Source: Fimenecus sp045611635
GTDB taxonomy: Bacteria; Bacillota; Clostridia; Oscillospirales; Acutalibacteraceae
Length of the DNA: 18,340 nucleotides
Assembly (NCBI GenBank): GCA_045611635.1
Contig: JAZKXL010000014.1
Span: forward strand, 1-18,340
Reading direction: 5' to 3'
A model generated the notes under the pieces. That model saw only the letters and a list, made by a program, of their open reading frames with translations. It had not been told where the DNA came from and made no database searches. A program made the position numbers and the translations under genes. Below, in pieces: positions 13,576 through 18,340 of this stretch (the first letter of the stretch is position 1; every line of letters begins with the position of its first letter).

Positions 13576-14319
13576 ATGAAAAAAACATTTAAAATTCTTT
13601 CAGTAGTTCTCTCTCTTGTTCTTATCGTAGGTTGCTTTGCAGCTTGTGGCGAAAAAAAGGATAACGTTCTTAAAATGGCAACTAACGCTGAATTCCCACC
13701 ATACGAATATTATGATGGAGAAACAATGGTTGGTATTGACGTAGAAATTGCTAAACTTATTGCAGATAAGATTGGCATGGAACTTGAAATTGAAGACGTT
13801 GCTTTTGATTCAATCATTCCAGGCGTTCAATCTGGTAAATATGATATGGGTATGGCAGGTTTAACTGTTACTCCTGATAGAGAAAAGCAAGTATGTTTTT
13901 CAAATAGCTATGCAACAGGTGTTCAAGTAGTTATTGTAAAAGAAGGTAGTGACATTAAGTCTATTGATGATGTAGCTGGTAAGAAGATTGGTGTTCAAAC
14001 ATCAACAACTGGTGACATTTATGCAACTGATGATTTCGGTGAAGAAAATATTACACGTTATGATAACGGTGCAGTTGCAGTTCAAGCACTTCTTAATGGA
14101 AACGTTGATTGCGTTATCATAGATAACGAACCTGCAAAATCTTATGTAGCAGCAAATGAAGGCCTTGAAATTCTTGAAACAGAATATGTTACAGAAAATT
14201 ATGCTATTTGCTTTAACATTGAAGATACAGAACTTCGTGATAAAGTAAATGAAGCTCTTAAAGAACTTATTGCTGACGGTTCAGTTAAAAAAGTAGTTGA
14301 CAAATATATCAAAGCATAA
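13576..14319 (+). CDS. Amino acid ABC transporter substrate-binding lipoprotein
   Basis: 247 residues. This is the extracellular receptor of a polar amino acid (PAAT) uptake system. The signal peptide (KK, then hydrophobic 6-22) ends in two possible lipobox cysteines, C20 (IVGC) and C24 (FAACG); C24 before the charged GEKKDN is the more likely lipid site. The SBP_bac_3 fold is shown by FPPYEYYDG near residue 40, GIDVEIAKLIADKIG at 53-67, the LTVTPDREKQVCFSNSY segment and VIIDNEPAK. Substrate (Gln, Arg, Cys or another) cannot be told. An intrinsic terminator follows before the permease, which would keep this protein in excess, as is usual for binding proteins. Confidence 0.95.
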   Translation: MKKTFKILSVVLSLVLIVGCFAACGEKKDNVLKMATNAEFPPYEYYDGETMVGIDVEIAKLIADKIGMELEIEDVAFDSIIPGVQSGKYDMGMAGLTVTPDREKQVCFSNSYATGVQVVIVKEGSDIKSIDDVAGKKIGVQTSTTGDIYATDDFGEENITRYDNGAVAVQALLNGNVDCVIIDNEPAKSYVAANEGLEILETEYVTENYAICFNIEDTELRDKVNEALKELIADGSVKKVVDKYIKA

Positions 14320-14342
14320 TTTAACAATAATTAAAATTAGAG

Positions 14343-14374
14343 ATTAGGGTGGCGCTTTACCACCCTAATTTTTG
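14343..14374 (+). terminator. Internal (partial) terminator between binding protein and permease
   Basis: Perfect 10-bp stem ATTAGGGTGG / CCACCCTAAT, 7-nt loop, TTTTT to 14373. It lies 23 nt after the lipoprotein stop and 20 nt before the permease start, with no new promoter between. Confidence 0.85.
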
Positions 14375-14393
14375 CTGTTGAAAGGAGAGAAAT

Positions 14394-15128
14394 ATGCCTA
14401 TTTGGTTATCAAGCTTTATTGAAGAGCTTAAGTTCGTTTTTATTGAAAAAGATAGATATCAGCAACTTATCGATGGCTTTTTTAATACACTTACAATTAC
14501 TGCAGGCGCATTACTTGTGGGCGTTGTAATCGGTGTTTTTGTAGCCGCTATCCGCTCCTCTTTTGATAAGAATAAAGAATCCATGAAACTTCATGGTGGA
14601 ATAGGATATTATACCTTAAGTGTTCTTAATTCAATTTGCAAAGTTTATTTGACAATTATTCGTGGCACACCAATAGTTGTTCAACTTATGATTGCATACT
14701 TTGTAATTTTTGCAGCATCAGATAATGGTGTTGCAGTTGCAATTATTGCTTTTGGTATTAACTCTGGTGCGTATGTTGCCGAAATATTTAGAGCAGGTAT
14801 TATGTCTGTTGACAATGGTCAGTTTGAAGCAGGTAGAAGCTTGGGCTTTAATTATTTTCAAACAATGAGATATATAGTAATTCCACAAATGTTCAAAGCA
14901 GTATTGCCAACATTATGTAACGAGTTTATTGCACTTTTAAAAGAAACATCAGTCGCAGGTTATGTGGGTGTTATTGACCTTACAAAGGCGGGTAATATTA
15001 TTGCGGGTAGAACTTTTGAATATTTTATTCCACTTATTGCAGTTGCCCTTATTTATCTTGTAATTGTTATGATTCTTACAAGTTTTGTTGGTAGACTTGA
15101 AAGGAGGTTGCGTAAGAGTGATAGATAA
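14394..15128 (+). CDS. Amino acid ABC transporter permease (HisM/GlnP type)
   Basis: 244 residues. The membrane channel subunit has about five helices. Family signatures are IIRGTPIVVQ at 88-97 and the EAA loop EAGRSLGFNYFQTMRYIVIP at 145-164, which docks on the ATPase. ATG at 14394 has AAAGGAGAG upstream. The end overlaps the likely GTG start of the ATPase gene by 11 nt. Only one permease gene is present, so the channel is presumably a homodimer. An insertion of charged residues after the first helix (RSSFDKNKESMK at 54-65) is typical of this subgroup. Confidence 0.95.
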   Translation: MPIWLSSFIEELKFVFIEKDRYQQLIDGFFNTLTITAGALLVGVVIGVFVAAIRSSFDKNKESMKLHGGIGYYTLSVLNSICKVYLTIIRGTPIVVQLMIAYFVIFAASDNGVAVAIIAFGINSGAYVAEIFRAGIMSVDNGQFEAGRSLGFNYFQTMRYIVIPQMFKAVLPTLCNEFIALLKETSVAGYVGVIDLTKAGNIIAGRTFEYFIPLIAVALIYLVIVMILTSFVGRLERRLRKSDR

Positions 15129-15861
15129 TGCGCTTATTAAAGTAGAAAATCTTAAAAAACATTACACAGGCGGTGTTGTAAAAGCGCTTGACGGCATTAA
15201 CTGTGAAATCAAAAAAGGTGAAGTTGTAGTTATTGTAGGACCATCAGGCAGCGGTAAATCAACACTTCTTCGTTCACTCAACCTTCTTGAAATTCCAACA
15301 TCAGGTAAAATTTATTTTGATGGCACCGATATTACTACTAAAAAGACAAATATCAACATGCACCGTCAAAGAATGGGAATGGTTTTCCAACATTTTAATC
15401 TTTTCCCAAATATGAATGTGCTTAAGAATATGACAAAAGCACCTATGACTCTTCTTAATAAAAGTAAAGAGGATGCTGAAAAACAAGCTCTTGAACTTTT
15501 AGAGCGTGTAGGTCTTAAAGATAGAGCCGATGCTTATCCAAGCCAACTTTCAGGCGGACAAAAACAGCGTGTTGCTATTGTTCGTGCACTTTGTATGGAA
15601 CCTGAGGTTATGCTTTTTGATGAGCCAACAAGTGCCCTTGACCCTGAAATGGTTGGTGAGGTTCTTGATGTAATGAAATCTCTTGCTCGTGAAGGTATGA
15701 CAATGGTTGTTGTTACTCACGAAATGGGCTTTGCTCGTGAAGTTGGTACTCGTGTTATCTTTATGGATGAGGGTAGAATTATTGAAGAGAACACTCCAAA
15801 AGAGTTCTTTGAGAATCCACGAAATCCACGTCTTAAAGATTTCTTATCAAAAGTTTTATAA
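15118..15861 (+). CDS. Amino acid ABC transporter ATP-binding protein (GlnQ-like), GTG start
   Basis: 247 residues from GTG at 15118. This start has AAGGAGG (15101-15107) 10 nt upstream and gives the family's normal length; TTG codons further up would run through that site. All nucleotide-binding motifs are intact: Walker A GPSGSGKST at 41-49, Q-loop Q91 in VFQHFNLFPN, signature LSGGQ at 144-148, Walker B VMLFDEP (D168, E169), D-loop SALDP, and switch H201 in VVTHEMGF. It hydrolyses ATP to drive import through the permease encoded just upstream. It is the last gene of the transporter operon before the hairpin at 15871-15905. Confidence 0.96.
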   Translation: MIDNALIKVENLKKHYTGGVVKALDGINCEIKKGEVVVIVGPSGSGKSTLLRSLNLLEIPTSGKIYFDGTDITTKKTNINMHRQRMGMVFQHFNLFPNMNVLKNMTKAPMTLLNKSKEDAEKQALELLERVGLKDRADAYPSQLSGGQKQRVAIVRALCMEPEVMLFDEPTSALDPEMVGEVLDVMKSLAREGMTMVVVTHEMGFAREVGTRVIFMDEGRIIEENTPKEFFENPRNPRLKDFLSKVL

Positions 15862-15870
15862 TAAAAAAAT

Positions 15871-15905
15871 ATCACCTTGGCATACTAATGCTGAGGTGAT
15901 TTTTT
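15871..15905 (+). terminator. Transporter terminator hairpin that contains a ribosome site
   Basis: ATCACCT-TG-GCAT / ATGC-TG-AGGTGAT with a loop ACTA and a following T-run (TTTTTT to 15905). The right arm contains GAGGTG (15893-15898), the Shine-Dalgarno of the small gene that starts at 15906, so termination and translation initiation share the same bases. Confidence 0.75.
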
Positions 15906-16049
15906 ATGACTAACAATATGAGTATGGATGTTCGTGCATATTTCAACACATTACCGGCATCAGTGCGCACTGCTATTGTTGAATCAGGGGCAAAGTTCCA
16001 AACAGTTGAACAACTTAAAGTCCTTGCTGAAAGCTATATGAATAGATAA
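15906..16049 (+). CDS. Small protein of 47 residues, unknown function
   Basis: ATG at 15906, TAA at 16047-16049. GAGGTG (15893-15898) is 7 nt upstream, a normal spacing, but lies inside the preceding terminator hairpin. The predicted protein is compact, mixed in charge and without a signal peptide or membrane helix: MDVRAYFNTLPASVRTAI near the N-terminus, then VESGAKFQT and VEQLKVLAESYMNR. It looks like two short helices joined by a Gly turn. The sequence has a normal protein-like composition, and similar small proteins (YFxxLPASV...SGxxF...EqLxxxAE) are, from memory, widespread in Ruminococcaceae-like genomes. No function is known to me. Confidence 0.65.
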   Translation: MTNNMSMDVRAYFNTLPASVRTAIVESGAKFQTVEQLKVLAESYMNR

Positions 16050-16057
16050 AAGTTTTG

Positions 16058-16080
16058 TAGGGGCGATTCACGAATCGCCC
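16058..16080 (+). repeat. Palindromic GTAGGGGCG-type intergenic element
   Basis: GTAGGGGCGATTCACGAATCGCCC: 9-bp inverted repeat GGGCGATTC / GAATCGCCC (16061-16069/16072-16080) with a 2-nt centre. It lies just after the 47-residue gene. From memory, elements of this sequence type are scattered in related Clostridia genomes. Confidence 0.65.
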
Positions 16081-16090
16081 GTAATTTTTA

Positions 16091-16119
16091 TTGACAAAAT
16101 ATTAAAAAAATAGTTTAAT
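16091..16119 (+). promoter_or_regulatory. trpS promoter
   Basis: TTGACA (16091-16096), 17-nt spacer, TTTAAT (16114-16119). No T-box leader is present upstream of trpS. Confidence 0.7.
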
Positions 16120-16156
16120 ATATAAGATATAAAATTTTTAGCAAAGGTGATACATA

Positions 16157-17065
16157 ATGGAAAACACCGTAGAAAAGAAAAAGATAGTTTTAAGTGCTAT
16201 TCAACCAACCGGCACACCCACTTTAGGTAACTACCTTGGTGCACTTAAAAACTGGAAAAATATGAAAGATGACTACAACTGTCTTTATGCAGTTGCTGAC
16301 TTGCATTCTCTTACAGTTCGCCCTGAACCTGCAACACTTCGCAAAAACACTATGGAACTTTATGCAATTTTGTTAGCACTTGGTCTTGACCCTGAAGAAA
16401 GTATTGTCTTTATTCAAAGCCATGTGCCACAACATGCTCAACTTGCATGGCTCTTAAATTGTTGCACACAGTTTGGTGAAGCTGCAAGAATGACACAGTT
16501 TAAAGATAAAAGCGAAAAGCATCCTGAAAATGTAAATGTAGGTCTTTTCACATACCCAATTCTTATGGCTGCTGATATTCTTCTTTATCAAGCTGATTAT
16601 GTGCCGATTGGCGCTGACCAAAAACAGCATCTTGAAATTGCCCGTGATATTGCCGAGCGTTTTAATACAGTTTATGGTAATACATTCACACTACCTGAGC
16701 CATTTATCGGCAAGGTAGGTGCTCGTGTTATGTCGCTTCAAGACCCAACAGCGAAAATGAGCAAGTCCGACACAAATCCAAAGGGCTATATCTCAATGTT
16801 AGACGATGATAATGTAATTGTTAAGAAGATTAAAAGCGCAGTTACTGACAGTGAAGCAAAGGTTAGATATGCCGAGGGTAAAGATGGTATTAATAACCTT
16901 ATGGGCATTTACTCTTGTTGTACAGGCCTTTCTTATGAACAAATTGAAAAGGATTTTGACGGCAAGGGCTATGGTGATTTTAAATCAGCGGTTGCTGAAG
17001 CAGTTGTTGAAGAGCTTCGTCCTTTCAAGACAGAGTTTAAGCGTCTTATTAATGATAAAGCATAA
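16157..17065 (+). CDS. trpS: Tryptophan--tRNA ligase, cut short by an in-frame TAA
   Basis: 302 residues to TAA at 17063-17065. It charges tRNA-Trp. Class I signatures are the HIGH equivalent TLGN at 22-25 (IQPTGTPTLGNYLGAL), the Trp/ATP-pocket segment VPIGADQKQH at 149-158 and KMSKS at 200-204. The catalytic core is complete. However, the same frame continues after the TAA for 32 more codons that read as a normal TrpRS C-terminus (NGAEKASRFAQRTL, ending GLYQL), to a second TAA at 17162-17164. Full length would be 335 codons, the usual size for the family. So the gene carries one nonsense codon, or there is a sequencing or assembly error. The lost part is the last helical region of the anticodon-binding domain. 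Confidence 0.93.
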   Translation: MENTVEKKKIVLSAIQPTGTPTLGNYLGALKNWKNMKDDYNCLYAVADLHSLTVRPEPATLRKNTMELYAILLALGLDPEESIVFIQSHVPQHAQLAWLLNCCTQFGEAARMTQFKDKSEKHPENVNVGLFTYPILMAADILLYQADYVPIGADQKQHLEIARDIAERFNTVYGNTFTLPEPFIGKVGARVMSLQDPTAKMSKSDTNPKGYISMLDDDNVIVKKIKSAVTDSEAKVRYAEGKDGINNLMGIYSCCTGLSYEQIEKDFDGKGYGDFKSAVAEAVVEELRPFKTEFKRLINDKA

Positions 17066-17164
17066 CTTAATGAGTGTGCAAAGAATGGTGCCGAAAAAGC
17101 AAGTCGTTTTGCACAAAGAACACTCAATAAGGCAATGAAGAAGTCAGGATTATATCAACTTTAA
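17066..17164 (+). pseudogene. Detached in-frame C-terminal segment of trpS
   Basis: 33 codons in the frame of trpS right after its TAA, ending at TAA 17162-17164. The translation LNECAKNGAEKASRFAQR, then TLNKAMKKSGLYQL, matches the end of TrpRS (GAEKA-x-x-x-A-x-x-T-L pattern). There is no start codon or ribosome site at its beginning, so it would only be made by readthrough. Confidence 0.8.
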
Positions 17165-17181
17165 TTTTTAGTATAAAGTTG

Positions 17182-17210
17182 TTGACATCATCGCTTTAAT
17201 GTGCTAAAAT
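17182..17210 (+). promoter_or_regulatory. Promoter of the aroF leader transcript
   Basis: TTGACA (17182-17187), 17-nt spacer, TAAAAT (17205-17210) with an extended -10 TGC. Start of transcription is expected near 17217. Confidence 0.88.
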
Positions 17211-17241
17211 ACCTTACAATCAGCAAATAGAGGTAATATTT

Positions 17242-17328
17242 ATGAAAACTCTTAATTTCGCAGCTGAATACTTTTACTTTAGCTTTTACTTTACAAAGTC
17301 AAAGGCTTGTTTCACTGCGGAAAAGTAA
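17242..17328 (+). CDS. Phe/Tyr-rich leader peptide (attenuation peptide) of the DAHP synthase gene
   Basis: 28 residues, ATG 17242, TAA 17326-17328, with AGAGGT (17229-17234) at 7 nt spacing. Residues 10-17 read YFYFSFYF; in all there are 6 Phe and 3 Tyr out of 28, the pattern of a regulatory leader whose translation speed reports charged tRNA-Phe and tRNA-Tyr. The codons for residues 10-17 lie in a tandem 11-bp repeat CTTTTACTTTA (17271-17281, 17283-17293). The last five codons (CFTAE) and stop encode the antiterminator arm. The peptide itself has no recognisable function. It is not a membrane protein: Lys residues flank the aromatic stretch only on one side, and the stretch is short. Confidence 0.88.
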   Translation: MKTLNFAAEYFYFSFYFTKSKACFTAEK

Positions 17329-17388
17329 AGATTGCTGAAATTATAGTAATTTTATTCCTACAGTGAAACGCCACTGTAGGAATTTTTT
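17309..17388 (+). promoter_or_regulatory. Transcription attenuator: competing antiterminator and terminator
   Basis: Terminator: 12-bp perfect stem ATTCCTACAGTG (17354-17365) / CACTGTAGGAAT (17372-17383), 6-nt loop, T-run 17383-17388. Antiterminator: GTTTCACTG-C-GGAA (17309-17322) pairs with TTCC-TA-CAGTGAAAC (17355-17369) by 9 plus 4 Watson-Crick pairs around a 1x2 internal loop. The two structures share 17355-17365 and exclude each other. The left antiterminator arm lies just before the leader stop codon, so a ribosome that finishes the peptide covers it and lets the terminator form. A ribosome stalled at the Phe/Tyr codons leaves it free. Confidence 0.85.
17354..17388 (+). terminator. Attenuator terminator before the DAHP synthase gene
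   Basis: The 12-bp stem and T6 described for the attenuator. It ends 21 nt before the ATG at 17410 and would also stop transcripts coming from trpS, since no other terminator lies between. Confidence 0.92.
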
Positions 17389-17409
17389 ATTGCAAAAGGA
17401 GCAAGAAAA

Positions 17410-18340
17410 ATGGTTGTAATTCTTAAAAATGAGGTTGACCCTAAAAAGGTCGCAAATTTAACTAACTGGTTGCACGAACAAAAACTTGTAATCAATGAGG
17501 TTGTTGGTGAATACCAAACAATTCTCGGTCTTATTGGTGACACAAGCCGTATTGACATTGATTTAATTCAAAGCCTTGACATTGTTGAAGATGTAAGACG
17601 AATTTCCGAACCTTACAAATGTGCAAATAGAAAATTCCATCCTGATGACACAGTTCTTGATGTTGAAGGTTATAAAATAGGTGGAGGCAATTTCCAGTTT
17701 TTTGCAGGTCCTTGCTCAATTGAAAGTAGAGAGCAAATTTTAAGCATTGCAAAAGATGTAAAGAGTGCAGGTGCGAATTTTCTTCGCGGTGGTGCGTTTA
17801 AACCAAGAACATCACCTTATGCTTTCCAAGGTATGCGTGGCGAAGGTCTTGAATTAATGCTTGAAGCAAAAAAAGAAACAGGTATGCCAATTGTAACTGA
17901 AATTATGGATGCATCTCATATTCCACTTTTTGAGAATGTTGATGTTATTCAAGTTGGCGCTCGTAATATGCAAAACTTTGAACTTTTAAAAGAGCTTGGA
18001 CATCTTAATAAGCCAATCTTCTTAAAGCGCGGTCTTTCAAGCACTTTCCAAGAGTTGCTTATGAGTGCGGAATACATTATGGCAGGTGGTAACGAAAAGG
18101 TTATTCTTTGTGAGCGTGGTATTCGTACTTTTGAAACTGCAACAAGAAACACTCTTGACTTGTCAGCAGTACCAATGCTTAAAGAGAAATCTCACTTGCC
18201 AGTAGTTATTGACCCATCACACGCTTCAGGTATTGCAAGATTTGTAAAACCTATGTCATTGGCAGCAGCAGCTTGTGGTGCTGATGGTCTTATGATTGAA
18301 GTACATAATAACCCAGCAAAAGCACTTTGTGATGGTCCAC
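17410..18340 (+). CDS. aroF: 3-deoxy-7-phosphoheptulonate (DAHP) synthase, AroF type I-beta with N-terminal regulatory domain, 3' end missing
   Basis: 310 codons visible, ATG 17410 behind AAAAGGAG, running off the window edge. It condenses phosphoenolpyruvate and erythrose 4-phosphate, the first step to Phe, Tyr and Trp. The N-terminal ferredoxin-like domain (1-70, MVVILKNEVDPKKVANL...ISEPYK) is the one that binds Tyr/Phe in the Thermotoga maritima enzyme. The TIM-barrel catalytic domain has the metal ligands C102 (AGPCS), H271 (DPSHASG), E297 (IEVH) and D308 (CDGP), and the substrate loop KPRTSP at 131-136 and CERGIRTFE at 234-242. All are intact, so only about 25-30 residues should be missing. 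Expression is controlled by the upstream attenuator and activity probably by feedback on the N-terminal domain. Confidence 0.96.
   Translation, partial: MVVILKNEVDPKKVANLTNWLHEQKLVINEVVGEYQTILGLIGDTSRIDIDLIQSLDIVEDVRRISEPYKCANRKFHPDDTVLDVEGYKIGGGNFQFFAGPCSIESREQILSIAKDVKSAGANFLRGGAFKPRTSPYAFQGMRGEGLELMLEAKKETGMPIVTEIMDASHIPLFENVDVIQVGARNMQNFELLKELGHLNKPIFLKRGLSSTFQELLMSAEYIMAGGNEKVILCERGIRTFETATRNTLDLSAVPMLKEKSHLPVVIDPSHASGIARFVKPMSLAAAACGADGLMIEVHNNPAKALCDGP

Noticed and set aside
14347..14365. AGGGTGGCGC between the binding protein and permease looks like a T-box start
   Set aside because: The ACCGCG part is missing; the bases are simply one arm of a perfect terminator stem.
15085..15117. 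Upstream TTG start for the ABC ATPase at 15085
   Set aside because: It would place the AAGGAGG ribosome site within the coding sequence and add residues not typical of the family.
17063..17065. TAA reassigned as a sense codon
   Set aside because: At least ten genes in the window end properly at TAA with no in-frame extension of conserved sequence.
16818..17138. 106-codon ORF overlapping the end of trpS in another frame
   Set aside because: Composition is that of an out-of-frame reading of trpS; the trpS frame itself encodes the conserved C-terminus there.

Overview
The window looks like a stretch of ordinary chromosome from a low-GC Gram-positive anaerobe, probably a gut-type Clostridia lineage (Oscillospiraceae/Ruminococcaceae-like; this is inference). 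The basis is strong AT-rich codon usage, AGGAGG-type ribosome sites, sigma-A-type promoters with 16-18 nt spacers, a Na+-pumping decarboxylase, an [FeFe]-hydrogenase-like protein, and small GTAGGG palindromes between genes. No phage, IS, transposon or CRISPR is visible.

Layout. 1-533: 3' end of a Na+-translocating decarboxylase locus (beta subunit plus a small gamma-like membrane protein), closed by a terminator. 590-2831: a two-gene unit, a six-helix membrane protein and a condensation/acyltransferase-fold enzyme. 2880-6201: a five-gene, mostly overlapping operon (DRTGG, HATPase, [FeFe]-hydrogenase-like, DRTGG, PHP) that looks like a redox or H2 sensing module. 6212-7429 (minus): M23 metallopeptidase followed by a phosphopantetheinyl transferase, preceded by a structured RNA with its own promoter and terminator (about 7510-7617, minus). 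7728-8441: lexA with an SOS box over its promoter. 8458-12767: an operon of three RNA methyltransferases (THUMP/RlmL-like, RsmE, RsmF-like) with a lipid kinase inside it. 12768-12890 (minus): tRNA-Thr(GGT) with a consensus promoter. 12915-13484: GtrA-family protein. 13497-15905: polar amino acid ABC transporter (binding lipoprotein, permease, ATPase) with an internal terminator after the first gene. 15906-16049: a 47-codon gene whose ribosome site lies in the preceding terminator hairpin. 16091-17164: trpS, interrupted by an in-frame TAA 32 sense codons before the natural end. 17182-18340: aroF-type DAHP synthase (cut by the window edge) behind a Phe/Tyr leader peptide and transcription attenuator.

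The most notable system is at the right end. A 28-residue leader peptide carries Tyr-Phe-Tyr-Phe-Ser-Phe-Tyr-Phe. The end of its coding sequence can form a 13-bp antiterminator that competes with a 12-bp intrinsic terminator directly upstream of the enzyme of the first step of aromatic amino acid synthesis. This is the E. coli pheA/trp logic in what appears to be a Firmicute, where T-boxes or TRAP would be the textbook expectation. The neighbouring trpS with an in-frame stop, the minus-strand C-rich small RNA, and the hydrogenase-like sensor operon (proton-relay Cys replaced by Ala) are the other points worth a second look.
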